Positions 28,586 through 36,972 of a stretch of DNA of 64,000 bases are shown piece by piece. This DNA is from Dokdonella sp. GTDB taxonomy: Bacteria > Pseudomonadota > Gammaproteobacteria > Xanthomonadales > Rhodanobacteraceae. The stretch's first letter is position 1. Each line of letters starts with the position of its first letter. The position numbers and the translations under genes are program-made. The notes under the pieces are model-generated. The model worked only from the letters and a program-made list of their open reading frames with translations. It made no database searches and was not told the DNA's origin. The stretch lies in NCBI GenBank assembly GCA_016712865.1, contig JADJQH010000002.1, positions 310,001 through 374,000 on the forward strand, given 5' to 3'.

Positions 28586-30307
28586 TCAATGCGACGAAGC
28601 GCCGGGCTCAACGGGAAGTTCACCGAGTTTCCGCAGCACGATGTCCTTCACTGCATCGCCGTTGCGCTCTTCTGTCAGCTGGGATTGCAGATAGGCCCGG
28701 TACTGGGAATCCGGCATCCTGGACTGAATCAGGGTCAATGCCGACCCCAGTCCCGACCTCGCCGTGCCATTGTGCGGATCGATCGCCAGTGCTTCGGAAA
28801 ACGCGTAAACGGCATCTTCTCCATAGCCACTGGACAGGTACTCCGAACCATCCTTCAATCCTTGCTGCAAGGCCGCTGCCTGCGGCTGGTCCAATCCCGA
28901 TACCGTCAACCAGCTCTGGATGGGGTCGGCCGCAAACCAGCCAACCACCAGCATCAGCGCCAGCACAGCCGAAGAAACGCCACCAATCTTTCGCCAATCC
29001 GGCGCTTCAAAGGCACGCTGGAACTCGGCAGCATCCGCAAACCGCTGCTCCCGCGTGAACGCCAGCGCCTTGCGAACCGCCTGCCATTGCACCCGATTCA
29101 TGCTGGCCGGCCGTACAGGCCGCATCTTCTCGTTGCGCGCCACATCTGCGCGCACATGGTTGAATGGATGCGCGCCCGCGTGCAGGTAGTAGATGATGCA
29201 GCCGAGCGCGTAGACATCGTCCGCGGGCGTTGGCCGCTGGCGATTGAGCATCTCCGGACTGGCGTAGTCGATGGTCAATGCGAACAGGTCGTCGGCATCG
29301 AAAACCGTATCGTATTCACGGCGCCTTGCGATTCCGAAGTCGAGGATCTTCAAGTCGCCGTTCTTGTCGATCATCATGTTGGACGGCTTGAGGTCCGCGT
29401 GCGAAAGCTCGCGCGAGTGCGCGTAGCTCATGCCGGCCAACATGCCGTGTGCCAGGTGTGTGCGCTCGCCGTCGCCCAAGGGTCGGCTCGTCGACTCCCG
29501 CATGCGCGTATTCAGCGCCACGCCTTCAACAACCTCCATCGTCAGATAGACGAGGTTGCTGTCACGGTCGAAATCGAACACCTTGACGATGTTCGGGTGA
29601 TTCAGTTCCTGGGCATTCTTGGCTTCGCGCTGGAGCGCCACGAATGCCTTTTCAAACCCGACCAGGTTGCCGGAGATGAACTTGATGGCCACGAAGGGAT
29701 CGGGATCCAGCGCTTCCATCTTGCGCATGTCGCGCGCCCGGAACACGGCCCCCATGCCGCCGCGCCCGAGTTCCTGCACCAATTCGAATCGCTCCTTGAT
29801 GAAGTCGCCGGTTTTTGGCAACTCGTCGCGGTCCGCTGCACTGCCCGCCGTGCGCGCGGATGACGGTGACGCTGAAGCGCCGGTGCGCGGCGCCCCCACC
29901 TGGACAATTGGATCGACGGAAATGGACACCGACGTGGCCGCTGGAGGCTTGGGTGCCTCACCCACCGGCATCGAAACATTGGTCTGCGGCGATACCCCCG
30001 AATGCCCGGATCGCAACGGAGTTGAGGGAAGTACCCGGGTCGCTCCTTGCGAATCGGCCTCAGCCTGGCGCTCCAACACACGCGTCGGAGGAGACGTCTG
30101 GTCAAGCAAACGGGTCGGCGGCTCGGGAATCCGGGTGGGCGAGTCCTCTGTTTCGTTCCGCCCTGGCACGATTCGCGTTGGAGCGTCGGATCCGTCCCCT
30201 GTCCCCGGATTTCGCACGGAGGTTTTCTCGTTCTCCTGCGAATCCACGGCTTCACCCTGCCCCTTGGGCACGCTCGTACTTCCGGGTTTGGGCGTCTCGC
30301 TATTCAT
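28586..30307 (-). CDS. Transmembrane Ser/Thr protein kinase with TR-motif N-terminus and periplasmic TPR-like tail
   Basis: A 573-residue protein (576 if GTG 30316 is used; numbering here from that GTG). Residues 1-170 are low complexity and hold five TR(I/L/V) motifs at Thr47, 61, 68, 78 and 93. The kinase domain spans about 177-440: glycine loop GRGGMG (184-189), VAIK Lys (212), catalytic loop SHADLKPSN (305-313), DFGIAR (326-331) and YASPE. The usual HRD is HAD, so it is a non-RD kinase. A membrane helix (about 446-463) leads to a periplasmic region resembling TPR repeats (474-530). ATG 30307 has GGTGG upstream and is preferred. It ends the four-gene unit that begins with the caspase-like gene; the gap to the autotransporter gene is only 27 nt. 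Confidence 0.85.
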   Translation of the reverse strand: MNSETPKPGSTSVPKGQGEAVDSQENEKTSVRNPGTGDGSDAPTRIVPGRNETEDSPTRIPEPPTRLLDQTSPPTRVLERQAEADSQGATRVLPSTPLRSGHSGVSPQTNVSMPVGEAPKPPAATSVSISVDPIVQVGAPRTGASASPSSARTAGSAADRDELPKTGDFIKERFELVQELGRGGMGAVFRARDMRKMEALDPDPFVAIKFISGNLVGFEKAFVALQREAKNAQELNHPNIVKVFDFDRDSNLVYLTMEVVEGVALNTRMRESTSRPLGDGERTHLAHGMLAGMSYAHSRELSHADLKPSNMMIDKNGDLKILDFGIARRREYDTVFDADDLFALTIDYASPEMLNRQRPTPADDVYALGCIIYYLHAGAHPFNHVRADVARNEKMRPVRPASMNRVQWQAVRKALAFTREQRFADAAEFQRAFEAPDWRKIGGVSSAVLALMLVVGWFAADPIQSWLTVSGLDQPQAAALQQGLKDGSEYLSSGYGEDAVYAFSEALAIDPHNGTARSGLGSALTLIQSRMPDSQYRAYLQSQLTEERNGDAVKDIVLRKLGELPVEPGASSH

Positions 30308-30334
30308 TGGCGCCACCGCGGATCACGCTTGCCA

Positions 30335-32317
30335 TCAGAGGGGAATCCGTACATCAAAGCGCAGCGCCCAGCGGTTGAGATCCTGGAAACTGAAGGTTTG
30401 CAGGTAGCCCACGTTGAAATCCACGGTTCGCGTGCCGATCGGGCGGCTGAATCCCAAGCCCATTTCCGCAGTTCCATAGCGGTTGTCCGGCTCGATCATC
30501 GACAGGGTGAGGGTTTCATTGCCTCCATCGTCATTGGCCTGGACAAAACTCGTGATCAGGTCGTTGGATGCTCCGTTGTCGGCGAAATAATAGGCGCGCA
30601 GGTAGGGTCTGAATGCGCCAACCGATGTTGCAAAAGTTCGATCCACATAGGCACCCACCGACAATGAGCGATTGTTGTTGTTCCGCTCTTCGTAACGCAG
30701 GTTGAAGTCGGAAGGGCCAGTCTCCTGGAATGCTTCGTAACGCGTGCGAACAAGAGCGAACTGAGCCTGGGGAGCTATCGTCCAGGTGCCATGCATGATC
30801 GTGTAGGTCACGCCGAAACTGAACCCATACTGGTCTACCGATGGTTTTCCGGTGGCAATGTCGCGACCAAGGGACTGCATTCCGGTTCCGCTGCCGTCGA
30901 GTTGCATGATCTCGATCACGCGCTTTTGCGTGTAATCGCTGCGCAAGTAACTGACTGATCCGTCGAAGCTGAACCCGTTCGGCATCGCGTATCCGGAGTA
31001 GACGTGCACCGAGCGCGAATCGGCATCAAGGGAGCCCTGGTCGTTGCTGTAGTCCGCATCCAGGCTCGAGAAGCCGAGCGCAGCTCCGGCAAAGAACTGG
31101 TCCGTGAACCGGTAGTCGACTCCGCCCGTGATGTTCCACGTGTCGGATTCGAAGCCGGAGTTCGACTCCCGACGATCACTCTCGCTGGATCCAAGATTTC
31201 CGTTCAGCCACATGCCCAACCGGGTACCACCCAACAGGGTGCGACGTTCTTCGTTGCGCTCGGACTGCGGATCGTCAGTCTGGTTGAGTACGGCGAGACT
31301 CGCCAACGAAATCGGAATTCCATTGCTGAGCAGGGTCAGCCCTCCGGTGCTGATGGTTCCACCCATGTCGGCGGTGCGCAGCTCGGCAACGCGAGCCGCC
31401 AGGTTGTCAAACTGCCCCCTCGCCAGGACAGGTGCCACGACGGCGATCGCCGTGGTCTCGTCAGGAGCAATGGCGAGCAGATTGCTTTCCAGCACTTCGG
31501 TTGCGGCTTCCCTCACGGAACCTGGGGTATCCGGGTCCGCAACCAGCTCTGCTGCAACCTGGGTTGCTTGGCACGCTGTACTGCCGGCTCCACCCCCACC
31601 CTGTCCGCAGAAATTCGCGGTTGCGGTGCCCACTTCGCCCGCAGCCGGATCAACGCCCGGTATGCCACCGGTTGCGTCTCCAATGTCCACCGAGCCCAGG
31701 ATGGTTATACCGACGATGGGAGCGTTGCTTCCCGGAATCACGCCGACCAGCGGCTGGCCATCGGCGAGCACGCCCTGGAACGATCCTTCCGTGCGAACCA
31801 CCGACAAGGTGCGCGCCGACGACTGCGGCGTTCCCAGGATGCTGATACTCACGGATGCACTTGCAGTTGATGGCGCTCCTGTTCCGTCGTCGTGGCTGTT
31901 CAGGCTGAGCAATGCCGAGCCGGGTGTGGAAACAAAATCGGTGCCGCTCACTGCGGTTCCGCCGACGGCGTTGAAGGCGATGATGGCTGTGCCGTCAATA
32001 CCTGAACAACCGAGCGTCACAGTCAGCGGAATGCTGAGGAGCGCGTTGGCATTGCGTTCAACCTCAATGCTTGTCACTCCATCACTGGGTTCCACGGTGA
32101 ATGCAAATGCCACGCCCGGATCGGCACACGCGGCAGCCGCCTGGCTTGCCGCCTTGTTGTAGGTGACATGGCTTGACGACTGCCCGGTCTTCCGCACCAC
32201 GACCAGCTCCTGGTACGCGGCGGCGGAGACTGGAATGGCAAGTGCGGCCAGCAGACTCGCGCATGCCGCGAAGCGGACAGATGCAAGGGAACGGGACCTG
32301 GAAACAGGCGCGATCAT
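30335..32317 (-). CDS. Autotransporter beta-domain protein with Calx-beta-like passenger
   Basis: A 660-residue outer-membrane candidate. Signal peptide about 1-33; passenger with a Calx-beta-like stretch (about 75-165, motif GTAVSGTDF at 120-128) and cysteines; a low-complexity linker; and a C-terminal autotransporter barrel (about 375-660) with alternating amphipathic strands such as SVGAYVDRTF and FDVRIPL. The last residue is Leu rather than the Phe/Trp common at barrel ends. Its ATG overlaps the DUF11 gene stop by 4 nt (ATGA), implying coupled translation. Whether it helps export or anchor the upstream giant protein is unknown. Confidence 0.75.
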   Translation of the reverse strand: MIAPVSRSRSLASVRFAACASLLAALAIPVSAAAYQELVVVRKTGQSSSHVTYNKAASQAAAACADPGVAFAFTVEPSDGVTSIEVERNANALLSIPLTVTLGCSGIDGTAIIAFNAVGGTAVSGTDFVSTPGSALLSLNSHDDGTGAPSTASASVSISILGTPQSSARTLSVVRTEGSFQGVLADGQPLVGVIPGSNAPIVGITILGSVDIGDATGGIPGVDPAAGEVGTATANFCGQGGGGAGSTACQATQVAAELVADPDTPGSVREAATEVLESNLLAIAPDETTAIAVVAPVLARGQFDNLAARVAELRTADMGGTISTGGLTLLSNGIPISLASLAVLNQTDDPQSERNEERRTLLGGTRLGMWLNGNLGSSESDRRESNSGFESDTWNITGGVDYRFTDQFFAGAALGFSSLDADYSNDQGSLDADSRSVHVYSGYAMPNGFSFDGSVSYLRSDYTQKRVIEIMQLDGSGTGMQSLGRDIATGKPSVDQYGFSFGVTYTIMHGTWTIAPQAQFALVRTRYEAFQETGPSDFNLRYEERNNNNRSLSVGAYVDRTFATSVGAFRPYLRAYYFADNGASNDLITSFVQANDDGGNETLTLSMIEPDNRYGTAEMGLGFSRPIGTRTVDFNVGYLQTFSFQDLNRWALRFDVRIPL

Positions 32318-35300
32318 GGCGTACCCCCGGCCGTCAGATTGATGGAATTGTTGGCCGGATTGACATCGCCTGCCACCGGTGCCTCAAGCGTGGCATTGCT
32401 GTTGGGGTTCAAGGCCACGAACAAGCTCACCGCTGCGCCGGATGGAATCTGCGCCAGCGAGCAGGAATTGCCCGAGCACTGGATGCCCTGGGAGCTGGGT
32501 GGATTGGGACAGCTTACCGAGACACTGCCGCCCGCACCTTGCGTCGCGGTACAGCCGGTCGAGAGCGGCGCCAGCAGTTGCAGGGATGCCGCCGGACTGA
32601 TGGTTACCGAGATATTGCCGGCGCTGACCGCTGACAGGTTCACGATGTCAACCAGGGTGCCCTGAATGCCACCTGCGGAGAATGCCCTGGGGTTGGCAAC
32701 GGAGACATCCACCGGCAGCGCAATCGGATTGCTCACGCTGCACGAAACGCAGGTGGGCTGATCTGCGCCCGAGGCGCTGACCGAGTTCGAGATCGCCGAG
32801 ATTGCGGAGCCGGGAACCGTTGCCGAAATGACAACCAGGCGCTCCCCGGAGAAACCTTGTGGAATCGTGCAGACCAGTTGCTCACCAGGCGCTGGCGTCA
32901 ACGAGCTGCACTGTACCCCGCCGGCTGGCTGGACTATCAGGTTTTCCACATTTGCCGGCAAGTTGTCGGTAAGAACCACGGGCGCCGATGTTGCAGCCCC
33001 CGCGTTGGATGCCCGCAAGGTCCAGCTGATTGCCTGCCCCGGGACAACCGGAATTCCCGAGGCCGGACTGGCCAGCTTGGTGATCTCGACCGTGGTCGGA
33101 ATCTGGCCTTCCACCGGGAGATTGAGTACCGCCTGACAGCTGGCCGGTGTGCAGCTGATGCTGTCACCGGTCATGAAGGCCCGGTTCAGCACACTGCCGC
33201 TTGCGTTGGCGGATACCACCGCATCAATCGTGTAGACAATCGCTTCGCCTGGACTCAGGAAGGAAATACTGTCGGCAATCGGTCCCGTTCCGGATTGCTG
33301 GGGGCAAAACGCCTTGAATCCGACGCCGGTACACGTCCAGGCAAAGGATTCCAATCCGTTCGGAATCGGATCGCCAAATTGAAGGTTGTTTGCGACCGAA
33401 TCAAAGTCTCCACCGGTGTTCTCGAAAGTCACCGTGTACCGCACGCTGTCCCCGGGAATCAGCGATGTCTTGTTGGCTGTCTTGGTGACCCGCATCGCCG
33501 CAGGTGGCAGCGTCAATGGCACCGAAATGTTGACCGAGCAGCTTGCAGGCACACAGGGAATGGATGGGCCGTTTGGCGTGTTGATCTGGCCGAGGCTGCC
33601 CACAACGAATCCGGAATACTCGACGAATGGATACTGCGTCGCATCGGTGACATCTGCCGTGATCGTGTACGTCAGCGTAGCGCCGGGAAAAAAAGTCGTT
33701 GGGAAGTCGTTGATGTCGCCAACTCCCGAAGGCGTGCATGAGGCACCGCCGGTGGCAACGCAGGTCCAGGACATGCTGTCGATGCCCGCTTGGGCGAAGC
33801 CACTGGCCTGCAGGCTGGAAACCGGCGTGCCGCCTGTGGATTCCAGGCGATAGGTGAACTGGACGGTGCCACCGAGCGTTGCCTGGGTCGTATCCGCCGT
33901 CAACGTCAAGGTCACCTCGGGCGACAATCCCGCAGGCGCTTCGCTTACGGCCGCGTCGATACGGCAGTCAACGCTCGAGCAACTGTCGGAATCCGAAGGC
34001 CGCGCAGTTGCGGACAACGCTACCTCGGGTCGCGCTGCCGAATCCACGCGACCCACGATGGAATAGACGAGCCGTCCTGGCTGGTCGGAATCCGCAATGT
34101 CTGATTCCGAGTTGAAAGCGGCGAGCGATCTGACGGTGTGGCCGATTGGCCCGGATCCGCTCGGAGCCGGGCATTCGAGACCGGTGCAGGTCCAGCTCAA
34201 AACCGAAACGCCGGAATCCGCCGGTCCCGTGGCAATGGCCACGTTCCGCGCCATTTCGCTGCCAAGGTTGCGCACGTCCAGTGTCCACGTCGAGGTGCCG
34301 CCTGCCTGGACAGGTTCCGTCCCGGAAAGCATCGACAGCTCGAGGTGCGCTGCAGGCATGGACCGGACCGGAGTCGTGCTTGCGCGCACACAACTATCGG
34401 CTATGCAGTGTCCATCCGCTGGAGGTACCAGCTCAGCAACCCACTCGATGCGATCCAACGTGGACTGGGCCAGCACTGCACGGAGCCTGTAGGCAAGGGC
34501 TCCGCCCGAGGGAATGCGTCCGATCTGCGTCGCGATCGCACCGGCTCCCTGCGCCAACGGACAAACAGCACCACCGAATCCATCGCAGGTCCAGTCCAGG
34601 CGGGCGATACCAGTCGGCAGCGGAATACTCAGACCCGTTGACTGCGCTTCGCCACCCTGGTTGCCCACGGTCACGATCCAATCTGCCGTACCACCCACCA
34701 GCAACTGTGGCTGGAGACCCCGCAGGTTCAAGTCGAGCAGCGGTTGCGCGCTGGTCTCGCGCTGATCGGTACAGGTTTGCAGGTTCGGTGCTGCAGCAAG
34801 ATCCGGATGACAGCGTCCCCGCGCAGAGGGGATGGCCTCGAGAACGCTGTCGATGACCGAGCCTGAAATGACATCTGACTCGCCTGAGACGTCGAAGCGC
34901 AGTCCGGCACCGCTCGGCATCCGGGTCGATCCCGTTGCAATCCCGTCATTGCCGGCCTGTTCCGGGCAGACCATGCCCAATCCGGTGCAGGTCCAATGGG
35001 CGCCGCTCAATCCGACGGGAAGCATGTTGCGTATGCTCACCTGCCCGCTTCCCGCACCCATGTTGAACACGTCCATCGAATAATTGACCGATCCACCCGT
35101 GGCAGCATCGCCGCCAGCGGCGGACTGCCCAAGCGCAAATACGGGCGTTGTGGAAAATTCCGCGGTGGACACGCAAGCCGCATTCCTTCCGGAAGTCAGC
35201 CTGCATCCGAGATTGGCGCCAACTGGCGGCGCCAGGACTGCCGATGCCGAAACCAGATCCGGGGCATCCGATGACACTCGCGCGACAATCTTGAAAGTCA

Positions 35301-36882
35301 TTCGGGCATCGGGGCCGAGTTTGGTCAGCACCTGCCTGATGGCTCCACTTCCATTGGCGTATGGACAAACCGCACCCGAAGCCGAGCACGACCAGGAAGA
35401 AAACGTCTCGATACCCTTCGGCAAAGCCACGCTGAGGACGAGGTTCTCCGCCACCGGGGCATTGGTCGCATTGCCGACTTCGACGGTGTAGATCACGTCT
35501 TGTCCAGGCTTGGCTCCGAGTCGATCCACCCCGAGTTGCAGATCAAGATTGCCTTGGTCGGGTGCCAAGGCATGGATGGCAACGCAAGGTGGTCGCGTTT
35601 CCGCGTTACCACACCGCGCCGATGCCGGAGCCATGACGGTCATTCGGCTTTCTCCACGAACGGACTCGGCGCCATCGAATCGGGTGACCACGTCATAAAC
35701 AAGACGCGCCTCTCCCGGCCAGGACGGCACGCTGACCGACACCGGACCCGTACCGCTGGACTGAGGACAACTCATGCCCGATCCCTGGCACGTCCAACGG
35801 ATCCCGGATGCCTGTTCCGGCAGAGGCAAGGAAATCGTGGTGCTGGCGGCCGTAGTGCCATGGTTCTCGAGTACGAATCGATTTGAAACCGTTGCGCCAT
35901 CCACGCTGTAGTCCGGACTGCGGCTGGCGAAAATCCACGGTGTCGTTGCCAGGGCGTTGCGAGCCACGCAAACGCCGCCAGCCGAGTCCAGATTCCGCGA
36001 TCCACCGCCAACGCACGCGGCGCCGAAGGGAGGAGCAAGTGCCGCAAGCTGAACAATGGTGGCTGGAGGATTGGCGGCTACCTCCGCCGTGATATCGAAA
36101 CGAAGCTCCGATCCCGAGAAATTCCCCAGCACCTGTTCAATCGAACCGGTGCCCTGGGCTTGCGCACACGCGCCAGCCGACGATTGGCAGGTCCAGTGGC
36201 TGTTGATCAAGCCATTCGGCACGGGGCTGCGCAGCACACTTCCCGCGGTACTGGCGTGCACCGTATCGGTGCGTGCGGTGATCGAATATTGCACGACCTG
36301 TCCTGCAAGCAGTGCAGTTGCCGAGGACGACAGATCCAGAACCACCCCGGCGCCGGCCGGCAGGGAAGCGCGCGCGCGACACGGCGCAGTCTGACCATCG
36401 GCGCAGCGTGCTCCCGTCGGCAAGCTGGTGCTCGCCTGCAGGTCGACGAACGCAGGCGGCGCGCTGCTTACTCGTGCATCGAGATGGAATTCCAGCGCGG
36501 AGCCGGCAGCAAGGCCGTCCAACGACTGGTTCAGATTGCCGCTTGCCGTTGCCGCGGAACAACGTGAACCAGCATGCGCGACGCAGGTCCAGGCTGCGTT
36601 CTGCAAGCCTTCCGGAATGGCAACGCCCAAGCGGGCGCCCGCTTGCATTCCACCGGAGTTCCTGACTTCCACGACATAGTGGGCCGTTGCACCCGGAAGC
36701 AACCTGGCAGGCGTTGCATGAACGTCGACCCCGATCTGCGCAGGTACCGCGACTGCTTCAGTCGCAGCGACGAGGCCTACCAACAGGCAAGTGACGGCCA
36801 ATGCTCGCGACAAAGTCCAATGACGGCCCGATGTCGGAGCCGCGATCAACGGGCCGGCTGCCGAATTCTGCTCGATTTGCAT
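32314..36882 (-). CDS. Exported 1522-residue protein with nine DUF11-like modules
   Basis: After a signal-anchor/peptide (about residues 27-46, ending VAVPAQ) the protein consists of tandem beta-sandwich-like modules of about 133 residues. Nine contain the sequence W(T/S)C...C, e.g. WTCTGLGMVCPEQAGNDG, with centres spaced near 400 nt (36.59, 36.19, 35.79, 35.39, 34.99, 34.59, 34.19, 33.76 and 33.34 kb). Two divergent modules follow. Each has phrases such as GxxVxYxVxVxNxG typical of DUF11/CARDB-type surface repeats. No LPXTG, IPTL or beta-barrel end is present. The Cys pairs suggest a disulfide per module. It is likely a secreted or surface adhesin-like protein. Confidence 0.75.
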   Translation of the reverse strand: MQIEQNSAAGPLIAAPTSGRHWTLSRALAVTCLLVGLVAATEAVAVPAQIGVDVHATPARLLPGATAHYVVEVRNSGGMQAGARLGVAIPEGLQNAAWTCVAHAGSRCSAATASGNLNQSLDGLAAGSALEFHLDARVSSAPPAFVDLQASTSLPTGARCADGQTAPCRARASLPAGAGVVLDLSSSATALLAGQVVQYSITARTDTVHASTAGSVLRSPVPNGLINSHWTCQSSAGACAQAQGTGSIEQVLGNFSGSELRFDITAEVAANPPATIVQLAALAPPFGAACVGGGSRNLDSAGGVCVARNALATTPWIFASRSPDYSVDGATVSNRFVLENHGTTAASTTISLPLPEQASGIRWTCQGSGMSCPQSSGTGPVSVSVPSWPGEARLVYDVVTRFDGAESVRGESRMTVMAPASARCGNAETRPPCVAIHALAPDQGNLDLQLGVDRLGAKPGQDVIYTVEVGNATNAPVAENLVLSVALPKGIETFSSWSCSASGAVCPYANGSGAIRQVLTKLGPDARMTFKIVARVSSDAPDLVSASAVLAPPVGANLGCRLTSGRNAACVSTAEFSTTPVFALGQSAAGGDAATGGSVNYSMDVFNMGAGSGQVSIRNMLPVGLSGAHWTCTGLGMVCPEQAGNDGIATGSTRMPSGAGLRFDVSGESDVISGSVIDSVLEAIPSARGRCHPDLAAAPNLQTCTDQRETSAQPLLDLNLRGLQPQLLVGGTADWIVTVGNQGGEAQSTGLSIPLPTGIARLDWTCDGFGGAVCPLAQGAGAIATQIGRIPSGGALAYRLRAVLAQSTLDRIEWVAELVPPADGHCIADSCVRASTTPVRSMPAAHLELSMLSGTEPVQAGGTSTWTLDVRNLGSEMARNVAIATGPADSGVSVLSWTCTGLECPAPSGSGPIGHTVRSLAAFNSESDIADSDQPGRLVYSIVGRVDSAARPEVALSATARPSDSDSCSSVDCRIDAAVSEAPAGLSPEVTLTLTADTTQATLGGTVQFTYRLESTGGTPVSSLQASGFAQAGIDSMSWTCVATGGASCTPSGVGDINDFPTTFFPGATLTYTITADVTDATQYPFVEYSGFVVGSLGQINTPNGPSIPCVPASCSVNISVPLTLPPAAMRVTKTANKTSLIPGDSVRYTVTFENTGGDFDSVANNLQFGDPIPNGLESFAWTCTGVGFKAFCPQQSGTGPIADSISFLSPGEAIVYTIDAVVSANASGSVLNRAFMTGDSISCTPASCQAVLNLPVEGQIPTTVEITKLASPASGIPVVPGQAISWTLRASNAGAATSAPVVLTDNLPANVENLIVQPAGGVQCSSLTPAPGEQLVCTIPQGFSGERLVVISATVPGSAISAISNSVSASGADQPTCVSCSVSNPIALPVDVSVANPRAFSAGGIQGTLVDIVNLSAVSAGNISVTISPAASLQLLAPLSTGCTATQGAGGSVSVSCPNPPSSQGIQCSGNSCSLAQIPSGAAVSLFVALNPNSNATLEAPVAGDVNPANNSINLTAGGTP

Positions 36883-36972
36883 GTTGTTGCCCCCTTTTTC
36901 TGGACTAGCCTGTGGCGATGGTTTCGCCGCAGCCGAAACTCTCCTTCAACACCTGGACTTGCATCACCTGCC

